From Zygnema circumcarinatum (taxonomy: Eukaryota; Streptophyta; Zygnematophyceae; Zygnematales; Zygnemataceae): a stretch of 64,000 nt of DNA. Shown here in pieces: positions 48,492 to 58,200 of the stretch. A program made the translations under genes and the position numbers. The stretch lies in assembly GCA_037447605.1 (NCBI GenBank), contig CM074806.1, positions 3,887,755 to 3,951,754 of the forward strand. The letters run 5' to 3'. Under the pieces are notes generated by a model. It ran no database searches. It saw only the letters and a program-made list of their open reading frames with translations, and was not told the DNA's origin. How positions within the stretch are numbered: the first letter of the stretch is position 1; each line of letters opens with the position of its first letter.

Positions 48492-50631
48492 ATGGCGGGA
48501 GAAGCGGGAGCCATGCGGGGGTTCGAGCGTCGAGCGATCTGCCTGATGGTACGCGCTGAAGGCCGAGCTCTTTCTGCATTTCATGGGGCGGCATGGCAAA
48601 CATGTAAGGGTTGAGCTCGCTTCGGGGTTTTTTATTCTTGGATGAATTTTAGTTGCATTCTGTGAGTTCGAATGCTTTTTTAGGGTTTCCCTTTTTTGTA
48701 TGTGCGTATGGCTTCGCCTTTGAATAGGTATTGGCCACTAATGAGGTGGCTATACAACATCAAGTTTTTGGGGATGCAATTAACTTTTCGACTAGAATAG
48801 GCTTGCGACAGTTCGTTGCAATCTTATTTTGAATCTGAAGTTTTTGGAAGGCTAAGGGCTTAAATAAACACCTCGCCCCTCGAGTAATGTCCCTTGGCAC
48901 CTTAAACTATGGTCCATATTGTTCTCGTTCTTGAAATGGTAAAACTCTTAGATGAAAATTAGCACTCAATTTGAAAAATCTCATGTGTACTCGCGCCCAT
49001 TGCTGCATTTAACGATTTTAATCTCGTATGTGGACCCATATGCTCTCATTTATACGGTCATAAAAGATTAAAGAACTGTCATTCCGTGTTTTTCAGATGC
49101 CGTTTTCTCTGATTGCAGAGCTTCTTGAGGACTCCAAATTTGTGCCTATCCGTGAAGATGATCCTCGGTTTGGACCTCCGGTATGCTCTACGATTTTCTG
49201 AACTGTTCCTCGCTGTTCCATAGGACCCCGCCCCCGTTTCTTTGTTCCTTCTCATGTTCAAGGTCACTATGAAACTAGAAAATGCTGCTTAAATGATAAA
49301 ATACAGCATATGGTGCGTAAGGCAGAGTGACTCACTCGAGCAACATGCTTAACGATTAAGGCTGTTCATGCAGGTAACTCTGCTCATGGGATTTACGGCA
49401 AGCGAGGTTGTGAAGGCAAGCCTCTTACCTTACCATCAGTCAATACAAAGGTATATTTCATGGTTGATGCGTCTTGAATGTATCTTTGCACGAGAAAGTA
49501 GAAGAAGAAAAGAAGTGGCCAGTAAGAAGTTAACAAGCGTGCCGGACTAAACGTTGGCATGGCATGATGGGTAGCAGGTGCAAGAGATGTTGAACAGCAT
49601 GGGTGGTGACTTTATGGAAGTAAGCATGCCATCTCCTTTCCCTTGGAAGTGTTTTTAGTCCGCTCTTGTCATTGGGTATCGTCTTTGAGACCATTGAATT
49701 TGAAAAACGCGAGTGCACGAATGGTCACTGTCTCTTTGCAATTTCAGGAAGTCAGATTGATATGGTTTCTGCCTTGACAACACGCCTCTGAATGGCATGG
49801 GCAAGGGCAGGTCAAGATATGCACGCAAAAGATGACAGACGGATCGTTAATCTCTGCAGTTCTTACGCGGCAAGAAGACCCCCTAACGGAGCAGGTAAAG
49901 GTAGAAACTTGGAGAGTTCAGGCAGTCTGAAGAAATGCGAATGTGTAACAAGTTCAGTTGGAAGGAAAGACAGTCGCAAATTTAGTGTGGTGAGCTTGAG
50001 AGTAGTACGTGAATTAAGGTATAATAGTGCTTGCAACAGCTTATTGGGCTGCCGGTCTCTTAGTGTGGCAGGCTGCATATGGACTGCCACGGATCTGCTT
50101 TCTGTCGGGGCTAACGGGGGAGGAGATTATGATGGTAGTGAACGAGTTCCCTCAGACAGGTAAGAACCCTCGTTTTCCCCTGTTTTTCTCCCAGAAATCT
50201 CACGTCACTTCTGCAATATGGCTTTGGCAGATGCAAGTCGCTGCTTTGCTATCCATCTTCTCTTTCTCTCTTTTCACTCATCTCTTTTGTGTTTCCTTCC
50301 AGGCATGCCCATGCCTGCTTTTGCAGCAATGGTGCCAAAGAACGCCAATAAGCCTCTGAGCGTTCTCGTTGATGAGATCATGGACGACCACAGGCGACTG
50401 GTAAGTGAGGAGGAAAGACAGTTTATATTTTGAGTTGCACATAAACAAGTTTATTTTCAGGAATCTGTAGCTCATTTGCACCTGGAAGATTAGCACAGCC
50501 TCCATTTGTGTCATCAACCTGTTCATCTCACTCCTGCACTCCTCGTTTCAGTGATACACTACCTCTGTTTCCTTAGGATGTCATTCCACCCTTGTTTTAC
50601 CCTTTCTTTTTTGCAGACAACCGCCAAATGA
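48492..50631 (+). CDS. DUF3783-type protein, probably plastid-located, partly resolved
   Basis: Function unknown. The sequence matches the plant family with a DUF3783 domain (LPRICFLSG.TGEEIMM..). Exons: 48492-48548 (MAGEAGAMRGFERRAICLM; tentative), 49097-49180 (MPFSLIAELLEDSKFVPIRE), 49374-49415 (LLMGFTASEVVK), 49578-49619 (VQEMLNSMGGDFME), an unresolved middle part, an exon ending at 50159 (GLPRICFLSGLTGEEIMMVV, NEFPQTG), 50303-50400 (MPMPAFAAMVPKNANKPLSV, LVDEIMDDHRRL) and 50617-50631 (TTAK, stop). Intron 3 appears to use a GC donor (AAG|GCAAGC), because only that join keeps the ASEVVK-VQEML alignment. The piece linking GGDFME to GLPRIC (about 49620-50070) was not found in phase, so a further exon exists there or is damaged. 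The first exon is weak for a transit peptide. Confidence 0.75.
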
Positions 50632-51625
50632 GCGAGTTCCAATCGACAACATTGAGTCATTGACAAAGCTACGAAGAAGATCTGAAGTAACAGTCTTCCC
50701 AAGTTTTTCTGGCGTTCTTACGGAGAGAAAAGCAAAGGATGTGGCATTGATCTAAGAAAAGTCTTGCTTTGAAAAACTTCCGGCGGCTCCGCTAGTTGCG
50801 TGCAAGCATGGTAGAAGAGATACAAGGAGAAATGAACGTGCCCTGAATCCTTTAAGCAACTCCTCATTTTGATTAATTTTTGTAGCTAGAAGTATGAGAA
50901 TACTTTCATTGCTTGAAAGAAAATTCGCAAAAAATAAGAAAAAACACATCGAAAATTGTTTGTTCCAACCGATTAGTAAAATCGGTAAAAGCTGCAACAA
51001 CAAGGAAAAGAAAAAGGCAAAAGAAAAAAGGAAAAGAAAAAGGAAAAGGAAAAGGCAACTCGGAAAAGCATGTGCCAAAGCTCGAAGCGCACGATTGTGT
51101 GCCAAAGCAAACAAAGGGCCCCCCAAAGGGTCGCCCTAGCGTGTCCCGGTCACAGACTCAAATGTCGCAGCTCCTTCACAAGCATCGCCGAAGGGAGAAG
51201 GAGCGGGCTCGAACAAGAATGAAATGCGTGCACTGAAGGGAAAAGAGAACCAATCGGGGCAGGCACCTCTCTTAACTCACGAAATATTTCCTGACGATGA
51301 GAGACCGTGTTAAAAGCATTCGTCACATCCACCTGCAAAACAACAACGCAATATCGCAATATCACAATATGGGTGAAGATCCAGCGTCGCACCAACCCCC
51401 AGGGGTCGCCACACCAAATTAATAAGGGGTAAAATGGTCCTGAAAACGCCCCTGCAACTGAAAACACATTGCGCGAGCAACCACGCGATACATCCCCCCC
51501 CCCCGGGGCAATGGGGCGAGTTCCTCCTGCAGGCTTGGCAAGGGCATATTCATATGAATATGTTTCACAATTGCTTCAGACTCATATATCATATATCACG
51601 AGTCGCCAGTTAAATTAGGGTTTTA
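50632..51625. other. Intergenic region upstream of the pseudouridine synthase gene
   Basis: No supported gene. It is lysine-codon-like A-rich at 51000-51060 (AAAAGGAAAAGG repeats) and has a C11-type run near 51497. An open frame at 50913-51236 is a low-complexity AAG/AAA artefact. Confidence 0.5.
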
Positions 51626-53954
51626 ATGTCTCCTCCCGTCTCGTATTTTAGGGAGGTTTTTTTCTCGACCAGGAGCTTCTCGCTGCTTTGCACACGCACA
51701 TGCATTCGGTGGAGGCCTATTGCTATTCTCTCATGTAGCTCGCGCGTCTCCTGTGACAACTGTAACCATTCCATTTCGAGAACAATAAGGCTTACTTCTT
51801 CGTATGCTGCCAGAACGAGCGAGAACCGGGATGATCCCCATGAAAAAAATGCAATCCGCAGTTCTGCGAGCACGTCCTCAACAGAGAAGCTGGCAGTTGC
51901 TGCACTTTCGGGAGTGGCGGATAGAAGAAATACGCAGAGGGGAGCCACAAGCTTCCAAAAGGCACCACTTGTTGCGGACGAGGGGCCTCTGTCAGTTCTC
52001 TACGAGGATGAGGACATTCTGGTCAGTTTTCGTTTTATAACACGGCTACAAATCTTGCGTACATACTGACTTACAATTTTGGCACTGGAAACAGGGTCCA
52101 AGGTGCATTCACCATGATTGTGAGTGAATCGAGTTATACAGTTTTGAGCTACATTTGAAGCTCTTGTCACCTTAATACCTTTTCCTCCTTTTTTTCTCAA
52201 GCTTGCATATTGGCACGGAGACAAGCTAGTACGTCAGACCATTTCCAACTAAGAATGTGACCCGATGTTTTTTATTCATGCTTCTCTAACGCTCCACCAT
52301 TTCAACCCTCGTCCTCTGAGTGGCACGTTTTTATTACATGAAGAGTTATACATTCTTTCGCTGTTTTTACAGGTGATAAATAAACCGGCAGGTTTGAAGC
52401 ATGAACCTCTTCATCGTTTTGTTGGAGGCAGCCTCGTAAACCGTGTGGTCAGAATTTCCACCTGCCAAAAGAAATGAAATCAGCACTGGTCAAGACTGAG
52501 AATGTTCTCTTTGCACATTTGAACGGCCTTGTATCCACGGTATCCATGAAAACTCTGATCCAACCGTAGGAAAAACATCTCGGGCACGTTTGTGCTTCTG
52601 GAAAAAATGCCCTGTTTATCTTTGAGAAATCCTAATGTACGCCTATGAAAATTTCCTCATGGCCAGGTCGGATATCTACGGAAAGAACCCTTCATAGTGC
52701 ATAGATTGGACATGTATACAAGCGGGGTTGTGATGTTTGGAAAACGGCGTGAAGTGTTAAGGCCATTGGTGGAGCAATTTCAGAACAATCAGGTGAATTG
52801 AATTGAATCAGTGGTTATCGGAACTCCGCTTTCAGCATGCTTCAGAGGCAGACGCCATCCAGATTCACCTCAGATTGAAATGCAATTCATATAAATATGG
52901 GCTACACGGTTGTTTCATAGTCTGTAGCCACACATGATGTGACGCAGGTCCATCAGTGGATGACAAACTCATCTGCCACGATATGCTGCTTTATTATATT
53001 TGATGATGTTGAGGCAAACACAGAGAAACGCGCCCCCCCCTTTTTTTTTTTGAATCATTGTTCCCTAAACCTTGCCCTCAACTGCAGGTGAGCAAGCGAT
53101 ATGTGGTTCTAGTAGTCGGCTTGCCCCCATCTTTCTTCACTGTGGACGCCCGTATAGGACGAGACAGCAACCATAAGTTTGCTCGAACAGTTTGTGCAGA
53201 CGGGCAAAGCGCCACAACTCATTTCAAATTGCTGGCAGCAAATCAGCAGTCAGGGTAAGGGCAAATGACAAACTACCTCCATTTTCCATCCTCTGCAATC
53301 TCCATTCCCTTTTGAAGGTTAAGTTGTAATGCCCTTGCATTTGATTCAGAAATGCATCAGAGTCTGTTGAAGTCTCAGCACGAGAAACGTATGTGCAGGG
53401 TCTCCCTTTTGGAAGCAATTCTCGTCACCGGGAGAACGCATCAAATTAGGGTTCACCTTCAGCATGCTGGGTACCCTGTACTCGGAGACGAGATTTACGG
53501 TTGTGTCCCTGTTTTGTGGGACGGTGTATATGGGCGTAACCTTTCGTCCACAAATCGCCTGCATATGAAGCTAGATAAAGATACGAGTGGGATCGTAGAT
53601 CCACATCTCGATCACCCGTTGCAAGGCACACACAGCAGTTGCATTTCTGCCAATAATGCCTCTTTGGGATCCAGGTCTGAAGCGACATTGCCGAGAAATT
53701 GTGAGTTCCCAGAGGAGATTCAGGGACCATCTTTATTAGACAAACGAGTGCTCAGCAATCAGGAACAAGGGATGGTGGTGGATGGAGAGAATGTGCTCCC
53801 TATGCAAAGACAGGCGTTACACGCGATGCTGCTCTCCTTGAAACATCCTTCAACGGGAGCCATGATGGCATTTGTAGCAGAAATTCCTGAAGATTTTAAG
53901 GCAGCGTTGTTTGCTTGTGGAATTCAGGTGCCAGATGAGGTACTCGCCCAATGA
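51626..53954 (+). CDS. RluA-family RNA pseudouridine synthase, organelle type, five exons, 451 aa
   Basis: Isomerises uridine to pseudouridine in RNA. Exons: 51626-52021, 52373-52447, 52667-52792, 53088-53254, 53363-53954; total 1356 nt. The N-terminus (MSPPVSYFREVFFSTRSFSL, Ser/Arg/Cys-rich, few acids) looks like an organelle presequence. Core motifs: VLYEDEDILVINKPAG, GGSLVNRVV, FIVHRLDMYTSGVVMF with the catalytic Asp of HRLD, KRYVVLVVG, and the C-terminal VTGRTHQIRVHLQHAGYPVL then GDEIYG. The last domain piece is HAMLLSLKHPSTGAMMAF. Between GDEIYG and HAM lies an insertion of about 120 residues containing a second LDKDTSG motif. The last acceptor must be at 53362 (ATCAGAG|T); the more obvious acceptor at 53349 would shift the frame. 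Confidence 0.9.
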
Positions 53955-54108
53955 AAAAAATCCAGAAGCACATTCACGTGTAGTATTCCTTGTCCTCGTG
54001 CCATGGTCTTTGGATTCTCTTGTTACCTTCCCGGCTACTTCTAGGGCGGGCTGCGTTGTTGAGCCTAGGCGTAGCTTTCCGCTTCTTGCTTTTTTTGCTT
54101 TTTCTTTT

Positions 54109-54178
54109 TGGTTTCCCCACGCTGATTTTGTCGATGCACATTTGATGGCATCATCGCCATCGTGAGATCAATGTCACA
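54109..54178. repeat. Dispersed repeat family, copy 3
   Basis: Reads TTTCCCCACGCTGATTTTGT, CGATGCACATTTGATGGC, ATCATCGCCATCGTGAGA and TCAATGTCAC, parallel to the copies at 29012-29095 and 36366-36450. It ends 63 bp before tRNA-Glu. Confidence 0.55.
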
Positions 54179-54241
54179 TCACTTTCCTGATTATAGTAAA
54201 TTTTGCAGTCAAATTTAATTAGATACACTTTTTATCACATA

Positions 54242-54315
54242 TCCGTTGTCGTCCAGCCTGGTTAGGATACCTGGCTTTCACCCAGGCGACCCGGGTTCAA
54301 ATCCCGGCAACGGAG
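54242..54315 (+). tRNA. trnE-UUC: tRNA-Glu (anticodon UUC)
   Basis: The cloverleaf is visible. The acceptor stem TCCGTTG pairs with CAACGGA. The anticodon arm is CCTGG-CTTTCAC-CCAGG with TTC in the loop. The T arm is CCCGGGTTCAAATCCCGG. There is no intron. Sequence is very close to plant nuclear tRNA-Glu. The D arm carries A-box-like GGTTAGGATA and the T arm the B box GGTTCAAATCC. CCA is not encoded, as expected of a nuclear gene. Confidence 0.96.
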
Positions 54316-54317
54316 GC

Positions 54318-54329
54318 TTTTTGATTTTT
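54318..54329 (+). terminator. Pol III terminator of tRNA-Glu
   Basis: Two T5 runs (54318-54322 and 54325-54329) begin three bases after the tRNA 3' end, the usual RNA polymerase III stop signal. Confidence 0.75.
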
Positions 54330-55165
54330 GTAGTCGATGGCACCTACCTTCGCGTTCCTTTTTTCAACGGTAGCAACGATGTAGGCCGGCAGGAGCTCTG
54401 CGGTCCGTCGGATCAAGTTCTTCCTCCAATCTCCACCGTCCAATCCGTTGACCGTCTCCTTGCCGGCCCTTTCCCTGCGTCGCAACCGCCGCGCCCTCGT
54501 CTCCAACTTTCGGTACTACCGTACAATTACCATGCACATTCCGTACAACTATGGTACCTTTTTGTGCATGTTCGTACAAGACGAGGGATGGCAAAAAGTC
54601 CGTACAAAGGGACTTTTAGAGATTTTTAGATTTCAGAATTTGGACATTCTAATACTGGAAAGTTACAACTTTAGAACACTTTTACAACGACCGTACTACC
54701 GTTGAAATTGAATGACACATACGGTCGTACGGTTTGCGAATTGGCGCTGGCCCGTCCGAGACCCTGCCGTATGACCGTACAATCGTATAGCAATAAAGCC
54801 GTTTCAGAAGCGTTTTATAAAACGGCCTGACATTTAAAATTTTTGATTGCAATTCTGCGTTCTAATATCCGTCCGTACACAGGACACTCTTGGAGCGGAG
54901 TGTTCACGCAGGCCCGTTCTCCATCGCGAGCCGTTTTTAGGTGCCAGCGTCGGCCAATGGATGCCTTCCCAGTGTACAAAATGTGCACGTGGCGATCTCC
55001 GGTTGGTTGATTCCCGTAGTTTTTTTTTTTCTTTGAAAGTTTGGTATTGCAGACAAGGCAGGCTCACCAGTTTTCCTGGAGCCACCACCTGCAATTCCTC
55101 ACCTGCCTGCAGCAGCAGTCGCAGCTTCAAGGGCGGCATTGCAGGGTGTGGGAGAAGCGGGGGAG

Positions 55166-55211
<46 letters not shown>

Positions 55212-55251
55212 AGGGAGGCAGAGTGAGAGAGAGGAAGGGAGGTTAGCAGGC
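54330..55251. other. Upstream region of Tudor-SN with CGTAC-rich segment and GA microsatellite
   Basis: Between tRNA-Glu and the Tudor-SN start. Dense CCGTAC/GTACGG words run from about 54515 to 54890. A (GA)n tract at 55170-55206 sits 45 bp before the Tudor-SN ATG, probably in the 5' UTR. No gene was seen. Confidence 0.5.
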
Positions 55252-58200
55252 ATGGCATCGTCAGGGGAGACTAGCTGGATGAGGGGAGTGGTGAAGTCCG
55301 TGTCCTCTGGCGACTGTCTTCTCGTTATGGGAAGTGCCAAGGCGGGGCCGCCGCCGGAGAAGACTATCACGTTGTCATCTCTCATCGCTCCTAAGCTGGT
55401 GGGGAAGGCATCTGTCCTCAGATGTAGTCTTTTGAGGTTTTGTTGCTGAGTGGGTTTTGAGATTGGCTGGAGCTGAGTTAAGGGAAAGGAGGGACGAGTA
55501 ATCTGGAGTGGAAATATTTTTGCAGAGAGATTTTCAGTGAGAGGCATGCTGGAATTGAGGGAATTCATTGTAGCGTCGGTTTTATGTAGAGAGAAGAATG
55601 AAAGTTGCGGTTTCCTCAGATGCATCGCTGAAGCCCTCATTGAGAGAATTGGGGTCGGCAGTGAGAAGATGAATTGAGGTTTGACTAGCAAACACGAGTG
55701 AACATACTTGGAAGGCATTTGTTTGTTTGTTTTTTTTTTTGGGATTTTCGGATACGATGTTTTCTATCGCGATAACCGCAAATTTGCCATAATTTGAGCT
55801 CGATCGAAGTGCATATCGTCGCTGTCGAGTTGGATTGGAAAGGTTTGGCTTCGCCGAGAGATAACCTGCACAGCAGCCTTGAATCCATCGTACTCTCTTT
55901 GGCATTGCAGAAATCCTTTCCTAAAGCATGTCAGCACTTGAGCATGATTGGTTCTTCTCATTTCCCCTCTCTTCTCTCCTTCCTCCCGTTTCCTCTGAAG
56001 GATGAAAAACAAGACGTAGCGAGAGTTGTTACTCATCTCACATTCGGAGTTGAATTCTCCATATTCAAATAAGAGATTCTACAAGTGCTTGAAAACGGGG
56101 ATTATGCAGATTCGGTTATGGAATGCGCAAACCTGAAGATGGCTGGAACACTTTTTACACGTTGTTTGTGGTCTTGCATCTGCAGCATGGATATTATTTT
56201 TTGCTTACTAAAAACTTACACATGACTACAAACCTTTCATTTCTATTCATCTTTCATTTATTGCTGCTAATGGTAGCGCTGGATTCCCGTATTTGAGCAT
56301 ACTTTGGCGAGTTCGTTGTCTCAGAATGCAAAACTTGCTCGCTTATTCCATTATGATTTTTCTGATATTGGATTGTCCTTCTAGCATCTTTTCATGTTCT
56401 GTGCCAGTTAAATCTGAGGCGATCTATTCTGCGATGCAGGCGCGTAGGGACGGGCGGGATGAACCTTTTGCATGGGCTGCACGCGAATTTTTGAGGAAGA
56501 AATGCGTTGGGAAGGTAAGAAGCTTGCTTGTGAGGAGAGAGACCTGTTGGGACGATCACTTTGTGTAGGATAAATTTATGGAAACATGAGACCTGTGATC
56601 ATGATTCTGGGAAGTTGAAAGCTGGTGCGTGGAAGCAGTGGCAACGACAAGTTGAACAAAACTTTCTAGGAAGAACTACATGGAAGTGTGATTATGCAGC
56701 ATGAGAATTTAGGGAAGAGGAATTCTTAATTAGATTTGCATCGCATTTAGTCCTCATTCATGTTGTGGCCGGCTTCACAACTGATATATTTGGGGCCTGG
56801 AATTTTGCATCAGCAACCATTCAAGTAGAAGAATTTGAACGATGTGGAAGCAAGTAAAGCAGAATAAGGGAGTCTTATAGCATGGGGTTACTTCTTTGCT
56901 AGTTGGAGATTTGAGGATTAATCTGGAGTAACTTGATATGCAGGAAGTTATCTTTAAAGTGGACTACAAAGTGGATGGAATACAACGAGAATTCGGATCA
57001 GTGTTCCTTGGCGAAACCAATCTTGCCTTAGCAGTCGTCTCTGAGGGATGGGCCCGGGTAAGCTGAAATTAGCTATTCGTCCTTATGTTGACCCGTACAT
57101 TCTACTTTCATATTTTTGCTTTCACCGTAACTCTTTCATAAACATGGAAAGTGCAGCACATCTGGTAGCATACACGTACAATCTGAAAGAATAGAAATTC
57201 CGCCTGATTTCTGGCACCTGCTTTAGTTGGTCGGACATTCGTGAAGTTTGATTAGGGGATTTGACTGGTATAGGTGCGGGCCCCTTCTACACAAGGACCT
57301 TCCAGCCCCTATATTCGTGAATTACAAGCCTTGGAGGAGGCTGCAAAAACTCAGGGTGTTGGTATTTGGAACAAGGTGAGGGTGTGCCACTGAACCGTTC
57401 GCTGTTCGTTTTATCATCTCTGAATGAACAACGCACGTCCATCCTCTAAAATGGTTCTTGTATCACAGAAGTGTGTTGAATGTCTTGCCACTCGCAATCA
57501 AAGAGGGGAAAGTTAAGGGAAGCACGTCGTTTTAAGGTTACTAGCCTCAGAACCACCCATCAGATTCGTGGGACAACGAAGCTGCTAAAATTTGTGCCTG
57601 GTCAACCAAAAGTTTAGCACATGCGTGCATGGAGATGAAGTTTTGGTTTTCTTCCAATAACATGTGGACAGCATAGGAGGAGGTTTAGGTTGAGGTTTAG
57701 GTTTAGGTTTAGGTTTAGGGTTTTGGAAGTACCTTTCAATGACATCACACGAAGGCTGCAAGTCTGCAACTTCTCGCCAACTTGTTTCACTTTTCTACCT
57801 TCTTTACTTTTCGTCCCCTTTTTATTTCATTTCCCCATAGCCTGCCCCCTGGTGTTCAGTCATGCTGGCTCTCCTAGATTTACTTGAAAGCTCAGGAAAT
57901 TGTGAGACATTGGTGAGTCGAGTCTGCCCATGGTTCTGTGATCCTGTGAAGGAGCATGTACTTTGTGACTTTGACTGTAGCTTTCTAGAGAAAGTCTCCT
58001 GCCACCTTCCTGGGGCTTTTGCTGTTGCTCCTTAGCTATTGTGGCTATCTGATTTCTTTGCCAGCAGCATTGGACTATTGATTGCTACGACGTTAGGACT
58101 ACCCCTTATCTGGCCGTGCACAGATGACTTGTACAGGTGCTTTTTTAGTCGGAAACAGACCTGTCAATCAAACAAGTTTCTAGTGCTCGACTGTCAGAAG

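Noticed and set aside
48024-48614. Several overlapping open frames up to 196 aa on both strands
   Set aside because: All six frames are open together because of high GC and lack of TA-rich stops. No protein family resemblance; most of the stretch is probably promoter.
50894-51236. Lys-rich open frame resembling a basic nuclear protein
   Set aside because: Produced by AAAAGG/AAAGAA simple repeats, with no start context, introns or conserved block.
53350-53362. Apparent frameshift in the RluA-type gene (frame NASESVEVSARE versus CRVSLLEAILVTGRTHQ)
   Set aside because: Using the acceptor at 53361-53362 instead of 53348-53349 gives one continuous frame across GRTHQIRVHL, so no frameshift is needed.
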